Shown here one piece after another: positions 51,597 to 60,399 of a stretch of 64,000 bases of DNA. This stretch comes from Anaerolineales bacterium (lineage in GTDB: Bacteria > Chloroflexota > Anaerolineae > Aggregatilineales > J027): contig JACKCI010000001.1 of NCBI GenBank assembly GCA_020634155.1, positions 1,550,001 through 1,614,000 on the forward strand. Direction: 5' to 3'. The translations under genes and the position numbers were made by a program. The stretch's first letter is position 1. Every line of letters begins with the position of its first letter. The notes under the pieces were generated by a model that searched no databases, was not told the DNA's origin, and saw only the letters and a program-made list of their open reading frames with translations.

Positions 51597-52864
51597 TCTT
51601 GCGCTCCGTTTAGTTGTTCGACTAGTGCCTTGGCACGTTCAAGGCGGATTTGACCTTCGTTAATCATTATTTCAACCACACGCCCGACCATCTCACCAGT
51701 AGCTCCAGCAGCAAGGGCCAGTTGGCGGGCATGTAAACTCATGTGTCCAGCTTGGATACCCTCGGTGGCAAGGGCGCGGATGGCGGCTAGGTTCTGCGCC
51801 AAGCCGACAGCCACCACCACCTCGCTCAGTTCACGCGTCGATTGTACACCGAGTATCTGCATGGCAGCTTGGGCGACTGGATGAACCTTGGTGGCTCCCC
51901 CGACAATACCCACCGCCATTGGCAATTGCAAGCGCCCGTTGAGGTCACCGTTTTCATCCAACCACCAGCGCGTCATCGAGCTATAGTGTCCATCACGGAT
52001 GCTGTAGGCATGAGCGCCCGCCTCCACCGCCCGCCAATCGTTACCCGTCGCTATCAGCACCGCGTCGATACCGTTCATAACGCCCTTGTTGTGGGTCACA
52101 GCCCGATAAGGGTCAACCTCAGCAAAGACCGCCGCCTCGACAATAGATTGCACCACCTCCGCGCCTGTCATGTCCTCAGTGGCAAAGGCCGAAGCGGGGA
52201 TTTTGCAAGCAGCAGTGGCAGTACGGCGGTCAGAGAGGTTACTGAGAATCCGCAGATTGACCCGCCCACCTGTTAGGGCTTCAATGGTCGGCGCAAGGCT
52301 CTCACAAGCGGTATTGATGGCATTGGCTCCCATCGCGTCGCGGGTGTCATATAAGATATGGACAACCAGCATGGGGCCGATAGCAGTATCGGGGAATAGA
52401 CGCACCTCTAGCCCCTTGGCCCCTCCCCCGATTTTGACGATGGTCAGGTCGGGGTCATTGGCTTGAGCCAGCAGGTCGGCTTCAGCAGCACGAATGATGG
52501 CAGCGGCGGCCTCAAGGTCGTCCAGCCCCAGCACTTGGATTTGCCCAATCATAATGGGGTCGTCACTGGTGGTCTGGAAACCGCCCCCTTCGCGCACCAA
52601 CTTGGCGGCAAAGGAGCAGGCCGCGACCACACTCGGCTCCTCAATCACCATCGGGATGAGATAATCGCGTCCGTTAATTTGAAAATTGGTGGCTATCCCT
52701 AGTGGCAGGCCATAGACGCTGACCACATTCTCAATCATTTGGTTGGCAAGGTCGGGGTCTAGCCCTTGGGGGATGGGTGCGGAGAGCGCGGCCCAGTCTT
52801 GGATAAAGGCTTGGCGCTCGGCAATCGACCACCGATAAAAGCCCGAAATACGTGAGGATGGCAT
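51593..52864 (-). CDS. mvaA: Hydroxymethylglutaryl-CoA reductase, class II
   Basis: A 423-residue reductase from the ATG at 52864, which has AAAGGA at good spacing; the longer frame to 52912 lacks support. PMVIEEPSVVAACSFAAKLVREGGGF holds the catalytic glutamate, VTHNKGVMNGIDA the lysine, GNDWRAVEAGAHAY the aspartate and HMSLHARQLALAAGA the C-terminal histidine. The IGGGAKGL and DTRDAMGANAIN blocks and the length are of the class II (Pseudomonas mevalonii-like) type. Because it is coupled to HMG-CoA synthase, it most likely works in the biosynthetic direction toward mevalonate and isoprenoids. Confidence 0.93.
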   Translation of the reverse strand: MPSSRISGFYRWSIAERQAFIQDWAALSAPIPQGLDPDLANQMIENVVSVYGLPLGIATNFQINGRDYLIPMVIEEPSVVAACSFAAKLVREGGGFQTTSDDPIMIGQIQVLGLDDLEAAAAIIRAAEADLLAQANDPDLTIVKIGGGAKGLEVRLFPDTAIGPMLVVHILYDTRDAMGANAINTACESLAPTIEALTGGRVNLRILSNLSDRRTATAACKIPASAFATEDMTGAEVVQSIVEAAVFAEVDPYRAVTHNKGVMNGIDAVLIATGNDWRAVEAGAHAYSIRDGHYSSMTRWWLDENGDLNGRLQLPMAVGIVGGATKVHPVAQAAMQILGVQSTRELSEVVVAVGLAQNLAAIRALATEGIQAGHMSLHARQLALAAGATGEMVGRVVEIMINEGQIRLERAKALVEQLNGAQE

Positions 52865-52954
52865 AGCTGTCCTTTGCTCATCGCTTGAATTCAACGCCCA
52901 CAGCATAACCAATGAAAGCTATCAAAAACTCCCAAAGACATCTCAAATTCCATC

Positions 52955-52982
52955 TTGACCGCGTTAATGGGTGTGGTATACT
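52955..52982 (+). promoter_or_regulatory. Promoter of tRNA-Glu
   Basis: TTGACC (52955-52960), 16-bp spacer, TATACT (52977-52982), 12 bp before the mature tRNA 5-prime end. It sits in the spacer divergent from mvaA. Confidence 0.75.
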
Positions 52983-52994
52983 TCTCCACGCTAT

Positions 52995-53067
52995 CCCCCC
53001 ATCGTCCAGTGGACTAGGACGCCGCCCTTTCAAGGCAGAAACAGGAGTTCGAATCTCCTTGGGGGGA
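52995..53067 (+). tRNA. tRNA-Glu (anticodon TTC), CCA not encoded
   Basis: Acceptor CCCCCCA/TGGGGGG, D stem GTCC/GGAC, anticodon arm CCGCC CTTTCAA GGCAG (one C-A mismatch at the second pair) with TTC, T arm AGGAG TTCGAAT CTCCT, discriminator A. The following bases are CAT, so CCA is added after transcription. Confidence 0.92.
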
Positions 53068-53072
53068 CATAC

Positions 53073-53105
53073 AAATCCGCAGGTTAAACAACTTGCGGAT
53101 TTTTT
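53073..53105 (+). terminator. Terminator after tRNA-Glu
   Basis: AAATCCGCA (53073-53081) pairs with TGCGGATTT (53094-53102), followed by more T to 53105. It lies between tRNA-Glu and the stop of convergent cydC and could also affect cydC transcripts. Confidence 0.82.
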
Positions 53106-53109
53106 GTTG

Positions 53110-54729
53110 CTAGGTCGGCAACTCCACCACCCGCGCCATCGGATACCCCGCCATATCATGCGTAATCACCAAGGTAGTCCGCCCCTGCATGGCTTGTTGA
53201 ATGCCCGCCAGCACCGCTTGGGTATTAGCGGGGTCAAGATGGGCGGTTGGCTCATCCAAAATCAATATCGGCGCATCCTTGAGCAGCACCCGCGCAATCG
53301 CCAGCCGTTGACGCTCACCTCCGCTCAGTTTATAGCCATACTCCCCCACCCATGTATCATAGCCATTGGGCAGGCTCATAATGAACTCATGGAGTTGGGC
53401 GTGTTGGGCGGCCACCTGCAACATGGTGTCATCAGCAGATGGGCGGGCAAGGCGCAAGTTCTCGCGGATGGTGGCATTAAAAATGTGAGTCTGTTGGCTG
53501 ACCACGCCTATCATGCGCCGCAAGTCCTCGCCCTCATAGTGGGTTATCGGCTCCCCACCAATGCGAATGATACCCCCCTGCGGCTCCCAAAAACCCAGCA
53601 GCAGACTGACCAGTGTGGTCTTGCCGATGCCGCTTGGCCCGACCACCATCACCGCCTCGCCCGCCTCTATCTGCAAGCTAAAATCCTTGAGAACCGCACG
53701 GCCTGACGGGGTATAGGCGAAGGTGACGCGCTCAAATTCGATGCTGGGGGTGGTCGGGAACGGTGCGGTGGAAGGCGGCACCTCAAGCGGGCGCTCCACC
53801 AGTAGCGACAACAGGCGTTGACCTGCCGCGATAGTAGCCCCCATCTGCTGAAAGGCGGCTGCTAGTGGCAAAAAGGCTTCAAAGGAGGCCGTGACTGCCA
53901 GCGCCAAGGGTGCCAACAAAATAGGGTCAATACGTGGGATACCCACCACCAGCAATGCCACCACCGTCAGGCTCGCAATTAGGCTATTGGCGGCCATTTG
54001 TAGGCCATTATGGATAGCAAGTTGGGTTTGGGCGCGTTGGTAAGTCTGGCGCTGAGTCTGCACCTGCTCCAGATACATAGCCTCTTGCCCAAAGACCAGC
54101 ACATCTGGCAAGCCCTGAATCACATCTAACAGCGTAGTATTCAGGTCAGCACGAGCCGCGACCACCGCCTCCCCCGCCCTGCGACTGAGCCGCCATGCCA
54201 GCCAAGGCACGCCAAGACCCATCAGGGCAAAAGCCATCAGTGCAATCGGCACCAACAGTGGATGGAGTATCCACAGAAAGACTGCCATGCCGAGGCCAAT
54301 CACCACCGCAACAAGGGGCGGCGCGATGGCGCGGATGTAGAAATTCTCAAGGGTCTGGATGTCGCCTAAGACCCGTGTCAGCAAGTCCCCGCTACGGTGT
54401 TCAGAAAGGCGGGCCGGCGCGAGTGGCTCAATGGCTTGATAAAACCACACCCGCAAATCACGCAACAGGCGGAAGGTGACCTCATGCGAGGTCAGGCGCT
54501 CCATATAGCGGAAGACACCCCGCCCGATACCAAAGGCCCGCACCCCCACAATCGCTATCCCCAAGACCGCCACCGATGGATGCAACGCCGCCCGCGCAAT
54601 CAACCACGCCGAGACGCCCATCAAGGCAATGCTGCTACCGATGGTTAACACGCCAAAGGTGATGGAGGCCAGCACCCAACGCCAGAGCGGAAGGATTAAG
54701 CCGACAAGGTGCCTAAAGGTGTTCGACAA
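53110..54729 (-). CDS. cydC: Thiol reductant ABC exporter subunit CydC
   Basis: A 539-residue half-transporter: six transmembrane segments (1-310) and an ATPase domain with Walker A GPSGIGKTT, signature LSGGERQRLAIARVLL, Walker B ILILDEPTAHLD and switch histidine in VITHDM. MGVSAWLIARAALHPSVAVLGIAIVGVRAFGIGRGVFRYMERLTSHEVTFR is characteristic of CydC. With CydD it forms an exporter of glutathione or cysteine that balances envelope redox state and is required for cytochrome bd assembly in E. coli. Its start lies 17 bp inside the end of cydD. A last gene of the cyd operon. Confidence 0.92.
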   Translation of the reverse strand: MSNTFRHLVGLILPLWRWVLASITFGVLTIGSSIALMGVSAWLIARAALHPSVAVLGIAIVGVRAFGIGRGVFRYMERLTSHEVTFRLLRDLRVWFYQAIEPLAPARLSEHRSGDLLTRVLGDIQTLENFYIRAIAPPLVAVVIGLGMAVFLWILHPLLVPIALMAFALMGLGVPWLAWRLSRRAGEAVVAARADLNTTLLDVIQGLPDVLVFGQEAMYLEQVQTQRQTYQRAQTQLAIHNGLQMAANSLIASLTVVALLVVGIPRIDPILLAPLALAVTASFEAFLPLAAAFQQMGATIAAGQRLLSLLVERPLEVPPSTAPFPTTPSIEFERVTFAYTPSGRAVLKDFSLQIEAGEAVMVVGPSGIGKTTLVSLLLGFWEPQGGIIRIGGEPITHYEGEDLRRMIGVVSQQTHIFNATIRENLRLARPSADDTMLQVAAQHAQLHEFIMSLPNGYDTWVGEYGYKLSGGERQRLAIARVLLKDAPILILDEPTAHLDPANTQAVLAGIQQAMQGRTTLVITHDMAGYPMARVVELPT

Positions 54730-56368
54730 CGTGCCCAGCCTCCAAGTGAATCACCGCATCCGCCCGCTCGACGGTCTGCCGATGATGGGTAATCATGATG
54801 GTGGTGCGCTTTTGACGCAGGCGGTCAAGGCTATCCAGCAAGCGCGACTCGGTCTCATGGTCTAAGTGGGCCGTGGCTTCATCCCATATCAGCAGCGAGG
54901 CATCTTTGAGATAGGCGCGGGCAATGGCAACCCGTTGCGCCTGCCCCCCGCTCAGATGCGCCCCCCGCTCGCCTATCAATGTGTCCCAGCCCTGTGGCAA
55001 TTGCGCTATCACGCCCAATAAGTCGGCCTGCTCGGCAGCCCATTGCAACTCATCAAGGGTAGCGCTCGGCTTGGCAAGGCGCAGGTTATCGCGCAGGGTG
55101 GCATTAAATAGATAGGGCTGTTGCGAGACCCACGCCACCTGTTGACGCCATGCCGATGCATCAAGGGTCGCTAAGGGCAGGCCATTGACGGCTATCACCC
55201 CACTGCTCGGCTCCAAGAAACGCAGCAACAGCGCCACAAGCGTACTCTTGCCCGCGCCACTGCTGCCGACAATAGCCGTCGTCTGGCGGGGCGGGATATG
55301 CAGGGTCACGCGGTTGAGGGCCGACTGGCTGCGCTCAGGATAGGTATAGGTAACATCGACCAAGCGGAGTTCAATACCCGCCTGTGGCGTGGGCAGGATA
55401 GCCGTCGCGCTAGGTGTGGTCAGGGGTGTATCCAAAATATCGAATAGGCGCTGGGCCGCACTCAGGCCATTAGTCGAGGCATGGAAACTCGCGCCAAAGT
55501 TGCGGATAGGCTGATAAAATTCAGGGGCCAGTACCAGCACGAAAAAGGCTTGCTCAAAGCTCACACGGTCGTAGAGCAGCCGCAAGCCAATCTCCACCGC
55601 GATAATCGCCACACTCAGGGTCGTCAGCAATTCAAGGGCCAGCGATGAAATAAAGGCCACCCGCAAGACCCGCATGGTCGCCACCCGAAAATCATCACTG
55701 AGGCGGAAGATAGTCTTGGTTTGGGCAAGGCTGCGGTTGAAAAGCTTGAGGGTAGTCAGGCCCTGCATCACATCCAGAAAATGGGCACCCAGATAGCTCA
55801 TCGTCTCAAACTGGCTTTTGCTGACCGCCCCCGCCCACCTGCCAATCAGTATCATAAACATCGGCAGCAGAGGAGCCGTCACCAATAAGACCACCGCTGA
55901 AAGGATGTCTAGCGGGAAAACGACAATCAGAATAGCGAGTGGCACCAACATCATTAGGAATAGCTGGGGCAACACATTGTGAAAATAACCATCCAGCGCT
56001 TCAATGCCTTCGGTAAGCGTGTTGACCAACTCGCCACTGCGTTCTCCAACGGTATAGCGTGGGCCAAGGCGGATGACATGCTCAAGAGTCTGTTGTTGCA
56101 AATCGGCCTTAATCTGTGTGGCGACTCGATTCGCTGCCACCTCTCCGCCCCACGTACAACCAAAGCGCAATACCGCCAGCACCACCATCCCCCCTAGCCA
56201 AGGCGTTACCTCAGCGAGGTCGGCGGATTGCAAGAACACGCGATCAATCACTTGGGTCAACAAATAGGCCCAGCCAATGGTCAAGATGCCATTAGCAAGG
56301 CCTAGGCTAATCGAAAGGTAAAATGGACGACGAACTGGTCTCAGGTAACGATGCAGACGACGGCGCAT
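54713..56368 (-). CDS. cydD: Thiol reductant ABC exporter subunit CydD
   Basis: A 551-residue half-transporter with six N-terminal transmembrane segments and an ATPase domain: Walker A GSSGAGKST, signature LSGGQAQRVAIARAYL, Walker B LLIWDEATAHLD, ITHHRQT. GERSGELVNTLTEGIEALDGYFHNVLPQLFLMMLVPL and VLAPEFYQPIRNFGASFHASTNGLSAAQRLF are CydD hallmarks. It pairs with CydC, whose gene overlaps it by 17 bp. It begins 9 bp after the thioredoxin/VKOR gene, so thiol export and disulfide formation are encoded in one transcript. Normal length, no missing motif. Confidence 0.92.
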   Translation of the reverse strand: MRRRLHRYLRPVRRPFYLSISLGLANGILTIGWAYLLTQVIDRVFLQSADLAEVTPWLGGMVVLAVLRFGCTWGGEVAANRVATQIKADLQQQTLEHVIRLGPRYTVGERSGELVNTLTEGIEALDGYFHNVLPQLFLMMLVPLAILIVVFPLDILSAVVLLVTAPLLPMFMILIGRWAGAVSKSQFETMSYLGAHFLDVMQGLTTLKLFNRSLAQTKTIFRLSDDFRVATMRVLRVAFISSLALELLTTLSVAIIAVEIGLRLLYDRVSFEQAFFVLVLAPEFYQPIRNFGASFHASTNGLSAAQRLFDILDTPLTTPSATAILPTPQAGIELRLVDVTYTYPERSQSALNRVTLHIPPRQTTAIVGSSGAGKSTLVALLLRFLEPSSGVIAVNGLPLATLDASAWRQQVAWVSQQPYLFNATLRDNLRLAKPSATLDELQWAAEQADLLGVIAQLPQGWDTLIGERGAHLSGGQAQRVAIARAYLKDASLLIWDEATAHLDHETESRLLDSLDRLRQKRTTIMITHHRQTVERADAVIHLEAGHVVEHL

Positions 56369-56377
56369 AATCCCCCG

Positions 56378-57661
56378 TTACTTGGCTGGATGATGAGCGC
56401 GAGACCACTTCATCAACGCACGCCAGCCTTGAGGGGCTTGCAGCCACAACAACATCATCATGAGTACCGCTGAGGTCAGGCACCACATACAGGTGGCCCC
56501 GATAACAAACGGCTCTAGGAAGGTCAAATAGACCGAGAAGGCGACCCCAAAGATTATCAACCCTAGCAAGCCCAAGTGGGCATATTGGGCAATATCTTGG
56601 CGCTTGAGTTGGGTCAATTGCCATGCCGCCAAAATCAGCACATAGCCGATGACACCGAGTACGCCGATGGGGATAATCCCCAAGAAGGTCGCATAATCGC
56701 TTTCTTGGACGGTGTTGCAGTTGCCAATGGCTCCACAAACCGCCTCGTTATTCCCCACCTCAATATAGGTGAGATACCCCGCCACCAACAAACCCGCCAG
56801 CGCCATCAACGGCAGAATCGGCTCGGCGCTTAAGGTACGTTTCTCGGCTTTGGCACGCCACAGCAAAGCGGCTGCCGATGCCAACAGCGCCACCACCGCC
56901 ATCGCCAGAATCAGCGACAGCCCTTCTTGTTTGAGGATAAGGCTAAAGGCCAGCAATACGGCGAAAAGCGTAAGGCCAAAGACGACTTGCCATGTGTTAT
57001 CATCGCGGCGCTTGGGCATACGACGGCTATTATACACATGCCAACCCGAATTGAGTTGGAAGGTCAAGCTCCCCAGTAGCATCAGCACCACCACAATAGC
57101 GAGGCTATTGGCTTCCCAATCATCATTGAAGCGGTCAATCCACGTCAATTCTTCCACAGGAGCCGTTGAAACGGCTGTATTGGAATTAGTGGTCGTAGCG
57201 GTACTATCATTGGCGCTATTTTGGGCCTCAAGAGCTTGGTCAACAACCGATGAAGTCAACCCCGGAATAGCGGGGACAGGGATGCCACCCGCCGCCAAAC
57301 CATCTTCAATGAGTTGGGGCAACTGAGTGGGAATTTGAACCTCACCAATCATGACGGTCGAACCCACCACCATCATCGGAACGCCCCCGCAACGGTCACT
57401 CGGCACATCCAAGGCGTCGCAGGCATCGTACAGCATTTGACGCCCATCAACTGTCCGCACATTCACAAACAGCACCTGAAACTGCTCCCCGTATTGGTCT
57501 TGCAAGGGCGGCAAGTCTTCAGTAATGACTTTATGGCAATGTGAGCATGTCGGTGAATAGAAAAATACGCCATATACTACTGGATTCCGCTGGGCCTGCA
57601 CGGGCGATACCACCAAGATACTCAACAGAATCAACAGTATCGAGAATTTTACGAATCGCAT
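56378..57661 (-). CDS. Thioredoxin-like/VKOR fusion protein (disulfide-bond formation)
   Basis: A 427-residue protein from the ATG at 57661 (GGGAGGTG upstream). A signal peptide or anchor is followed by a thioredoxin-like domain with CSHC (Cys39, Cys42) in VFFYSPTCSHCHK, and FVNVRTVDGRQMLYDACDALDVPSDRCGGVPMMVV carrying the cis-proline region. Further transmembrane helices lead to a C-terminal VKOR domain: YIEVGNNEAVCGAIGNCNTVQ with the loop cysteine pair and FVIGATCMWCLTSAVLM with the CxxC next to quinone. VKOR re-oxidises the thioredoxin partner and passes electrons to quinone. Most bacterial fusions have VKOR first; here the order is reversed. It sits between cydB and cydD. Confidence 0.88.
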   Translation of the reverse strand: MRFVKFSILLILLSILVVSPVQAQRNPVVYGVFFYSPTCSHCHKVITEDLPPLQDQYGEQFQVLFVNVRTVDGRQMLYDACDALDVPSDRCGGVPMMVVGSTVMIGEVQIPTQLPQLIEDGLAAGGIPVPAIPGLTSSVVDQALEAQNSANDSTATTTNSNTAVSTAPVEELTWIDRFNDDWEANSLAIVVVLMLLGSLTFQLNSGWHVYNSRRMPKRRDDNTWQVVFGLTLFAVLLAFSLILKQEGLSLILAMAVVALLASAAALLWRAKAEKRTLSAEPILPLMALAGLLVAGYLTYIEVGNNEAVCGAIGNCNTVQESDYATFLGIIPIGVLGVIGYVLILAAWQLTQLKRQDIAQYAHLGLLGLIIFGVAFSVYLTFLEPFVIGATCMWCLTSAVLMMMLLWLQAPQGWRALMKWSRAHHPAK

Positions 57662-57721
57662 AAACACCTCCCTCAAATGAGCGGGGTCACCGCACCCACA
57701 TGGCACAGTGACCCATGAGGA

Positions 57722-58744
57722 TTAGTATTCGAGATGAGATTTGGTTGTAATGCGGTGACGGAAGACCCAGTACGTCCAGCCCTGATACAACAGGACAATC
57801 GGCACCAAGGTCAACGCAATCACCGTCATTATCTTCAGAGTATACTCGCTAGATGAGGCGTTGTGTATTGTCAGGCTAAAATCAGGGTCAATAGATGAAA
57901 CCATGACACGCGGGTACAGACCACGAAAGACCGTAATCACGGTAAAAATGATGGTGAGGCTGGTCATGACAAAAGCCCACAGCGTTTGGCGCTTGTAAAT
58001 CAAAGCCCCCGCCGCCAGCAAAGCCACCGCTGCACCCAAGGCGCTAATACCGGGGTTGACGCCGAGTTGGTCGAACAGGTCGGTATCCACATAGCTGAGA
58101 CCAACGAAAACCAGCACAATGACCACCGTCGGCAACCACACGCGCTGGGCCGCTTGCTGTGAGCGCTCCATCACAGCCCCATCGGTCTTCATATTGAGAA
58201 ACAGAGCGCCGTGCAGGGTGAAAATCGACAACGTAACCAAGCCGCCAATCAGCGTATAGGGGCTGAGGAGGTCGAAGAAATCGCCGCTATAGTTCATACG
58301 CCCATCAATCGGGACACCTTTGACCAAGTTGGCGATAGCAACACCCCAGAGGATAGCCGGAATAAAGCTCCCAAAGAAAATAGCCCAATCCCAGAACAGT
58401 CGCCACTTGGGGTTCTTGTCCTTGCTACGGAACTCGAAAGCGACACCGCGCAAAATCAAGGCCAGCAACATCAGCACCAGCGCAATATAGAAGCCGCTGA
58501 ACATAGTGGCGTACCAGTGCGGGAACGCCGCGAACATGGCCCCGCCTGCGGTAATCGCCCAAACTTCGTTACCGTCCCAGTGTGGGCCAATGGTGTTGAT
58601 AATCTGACGACGCTCGGTGTCGGTTTTGGCTAACCAAGGCAGCAGAATCCCAACCCCATAGTCGAAGCCCTCCAAAAGGAAGAACCCCATAAACAACACC
58701 GCAATTAAGCTAAACCATACGGAAGTGAGTTCAAGTTCCATCAT
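57722..58744 (-). CDS. cydB: Cytochrome bd ubiquinol oxidase subunit II
   Basis: A 340-residue membrane subunit with about eight to nine helices. SLIAVLFMGFFLLEGFDYGVGILLPWL at the start, GPHWDGNEVWAITAGGAMFAAFPHWYATMFSGFYIAL and RGVAFEFRSKDKNPKWR are conserved CydB blocks. It forms the heterodimer with CydA that reduces oxygen with quinol electrons at high affinity. Its ATG shares one base with the cydA stop. The last residues (FRHRITTKSHLEY) are short. It is followed by the VKOR fusion gene after 60 bp. Confidence 0.94.
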   Translation of the reverse strand: MMELELTSVWFSLIAVLFMGFFLLEGFDYGVGILLPWLAKTDTERRQIINTIGPHWDGNEVWAITAGGAMFAAFPHWYATMFSGFYIALVLMLLALILRGVAFEFRSKDKNPKWRLFWDWAIFFGSFIPAILWGVAIANLVKGVPIDGRMNYSGDFFDLLSPYTLIGGLVTLSIFTLHGALFLNMKTDGAVMERSQQAAQRVWLPTVVIVLVFVGLSYVDTDLFDQLGVNPGISALGAAVALLAAGALIYKRQTLWAFVMTSLTIIFTVITVFRGLYPRVMVSSIDPDFSLTIHNASSSEYTLKIMTVIALTLVPIVLLYQGWTYWVFRHRITTKSHLEY

Positions 58745-60171
58745 TAATCTCCTGAATAAGCGGCTTGGGGCACCGGACGCGCAGGTGATTGAGGAATGGG
58801 CAAGACCTCAATATCATCGCTGGTGGCGTACTTCCGCAATAGATAAATGTCGGCAGCCATCAGCCCGCCGTAGAGAAGCGTAAAGGTAATCAACGAGAAC
58901 CAGACCGCACTAGCGGCCACATTCGGCGACACCGCATCCTCAACCCGTTGCAAGCCAAAGACCATCCACGGTTGACGCCCAACCTCAGCCAGCATCCAGC
59001 CCGCGCTGTTGGCGATATAGGGCAAGGGGATAGCAACCATTAGCACCTTGAGGAAACGCTGGTGTTGCTCAAGGCTCCCCTCAAAGTTGAGATACAAGGT
59101 CACAAGTAAAATACCCAGCATCAAGAACCCCGCCCCAACCATGATGCGGAAGCTCCAATAGGAGATAGCCACAGGCGGCACATAGTCACCGGGGCCATAG
59201 GTCGCTTCATATTCTGCCTGTAGATTGTTAATCCCCCTGACCTCAGCCTCAGAACTGTTATAGGCAAGAATACTGAGGAGCGAGGGAAGACGAATAGCAA
59301 AAACATCGTCGCGGTCTTTCTCATCACCAACCGTAAAGAGCGATAGAGAAGCGGAGTCTTCGCTATCCCAAAGCGCCTCAGCAGCGGCCATCTTCATGGG
59401 TTGGCTGTCAACCATATGTTGCGCTTGGTCATGCCCACCGACGATGACAAGGAAGACACCAACCGCGCCGTAAATCGCACCCAACTGGAAGGAACGGCGG
59501 AAAACATTTCTATTCTCGCCACCCTTCTTTAGTAGGTGATAGGCGCTGACACCCAAAACAAAAAAGGCTGCGGTGGTCATGCCACCCGCCAACACATGCG
59601 GATACTGCACAAAGATATTAGGGTTGGTTACGATGGCGAGAAAGTCATCCATCACCACCCGCGTGGCAACTTCACCGTTGGGCAGGGTGTATTCCGCCAA
59701 TTTATAGCCAACGGGTTGCTGCATAAAGGAATTAGCAATCAAAATCCACAGGGCCGAGATATTGGTGCCAAAAGCCACCAGCCACATCGAGGCCGCGTGC
59801 AAGCCCTTGGGTAATTTACCCCATCCGAAAATCCAAACACCCAAAAAGGTGGACTCAATGAAAAAGGCTACAAGGGCCTCAATTGCCAAGGGGGCACCGA
59901 AAATATCACCCATAAAGCGGGCGTATTCCGACCAGTTCATGCCAAACTGGAACTCCATGACAATACCAGTCACAACACCCATCGCAAAATTGATGATGAA
60001 CAGTTTTCCCCAAAACTTGGTCATCTTCATATAAACTTCGTTACCAGTACGGGCATAGGCCGTGTGCATCAGGGCCACTAGGATGGACAGACCCAATGAC
60101 AGCGGAACAAAGAAGAAATGGTAGACAGTCGTTACTGCAAACTGTAATCGTGCAAGATCGAGAGCATCCAT
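58744..60171 (-). CDS. cydA: Cytochrome bd ubiquinol oxidase subunit I
   Basis: A 475-residue heme-bearing subunit. His18 in TTVYHFFFVPLSLG is a heme ligand position, IEALVAFFIESTFLGVWIFGW carries the proton-path glutamate, QYPHVLAGG the next histidine, GGHDQAQHMVDSQPMKMAAAEALW the quinol-site lysine and glutamate, and AEVGRQPWMVFGLQR the conserved GRQPW motif. The periplasmic Q-loop after the quinol site is of the short type, hence the modest length. AAAGGAG precedes the ATG by normal spacing. It heads a five-gene operon that continues through cydB, the VKOR fusion, cydD and cydC. Confidence 0.95.
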   Translation of the reverse strand: MDALDLARLQFAVTTVYHFFFVPLSLGLSILVALMHTAYARTGNEVYMKMTKFWGKLFIINFAMGVVTGIVMEFQFGMNWSEYARFMGDIFGAPLAIEALVAFFIESTFLGVWIFGWGKLPKGLHAASMWLVAFGTNISALWILIANSFMQQPVGYKLAEYTLPNGEVATRVVMDDFLAIVTNPNIFVQYPHVLAGGMTTAAFFVLGVSAYHLLKKGGENRNVFRRSFQLGAIYGAVGVFLVIVGGHDQAQHMVDSQPMKMAAAEALWDSEDSASLSLFTVGDEKDRDDVFAIRLPSLLSILAYNSSEAEVRGINNLQAEYEATYGPGDYVPPVAISYWSFRIMVGAGFLMLGILLVTLYLNFEGSLEQHQRFLKVLMVAIPLPYIANSAGWMLAEVGRQPWMVFGLQRVEDAVSPNVAASAVWFSLITFTLLYGGLMAADIYLLRKYATSDDIEVLPIPQSPARPVPQAAYSGD

Positions 60172-60201
60172 AAAAACTCCTTTACAATACTCATCTACCA
60201 G

Positions 60202-60262
60202 ATTATCGCTACTCTACCATTTCATTCACTGCCTAAGAAGCATATTTGACCATGACAAATAT
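60202..60262 (-). promoter_or_regulatory. cydA upstream region: palindromic site and possible -10 box
   Basis: A perfect 7-bp inverted repeat, ATATTTG and CAAATAT, separated by ACCATGA (60242-60262), lies 71-91 bp before the cydA start. GATAAT at 60207-60202 on the minus strand could be a -10 box, which would place the palindrome centre near -57. This spacing suits a CRP/FNR- or Rex-type oxygen or redox regulator, but the half-site is not a clear match to either consensus. The remaining spacer up to 60399 is AT-rich and otherwise empty apart from the terminator. Confidence 0.45.
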
Positions 60263-60344
60263 CATAAAATCTCATTTTTTCTCATTTAATAACACAAAAT
60301 CTAATGGCTGATGATAAGTGGGGCTAATAGCTGGAGGGTGAATC

Positions 60345-60378
60345 AAAAAAGGATGACCCCTTTTGAGAGCCACCCTTT
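60345..60378 (-). terminator. Terminator after SH3b protein gene
   Basis: On the minus strand AAGGGTGGCTC pairs, with wobbles, with GGGGTCATCCTT, followed by TTTT. It stands 22 bp past the stop of the SH3b gene and upstream of the cydA promoter region. Confidence 0.72.
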
Positions 60379-60399
60379 CTTAGCAGGAGCCAATATGGG

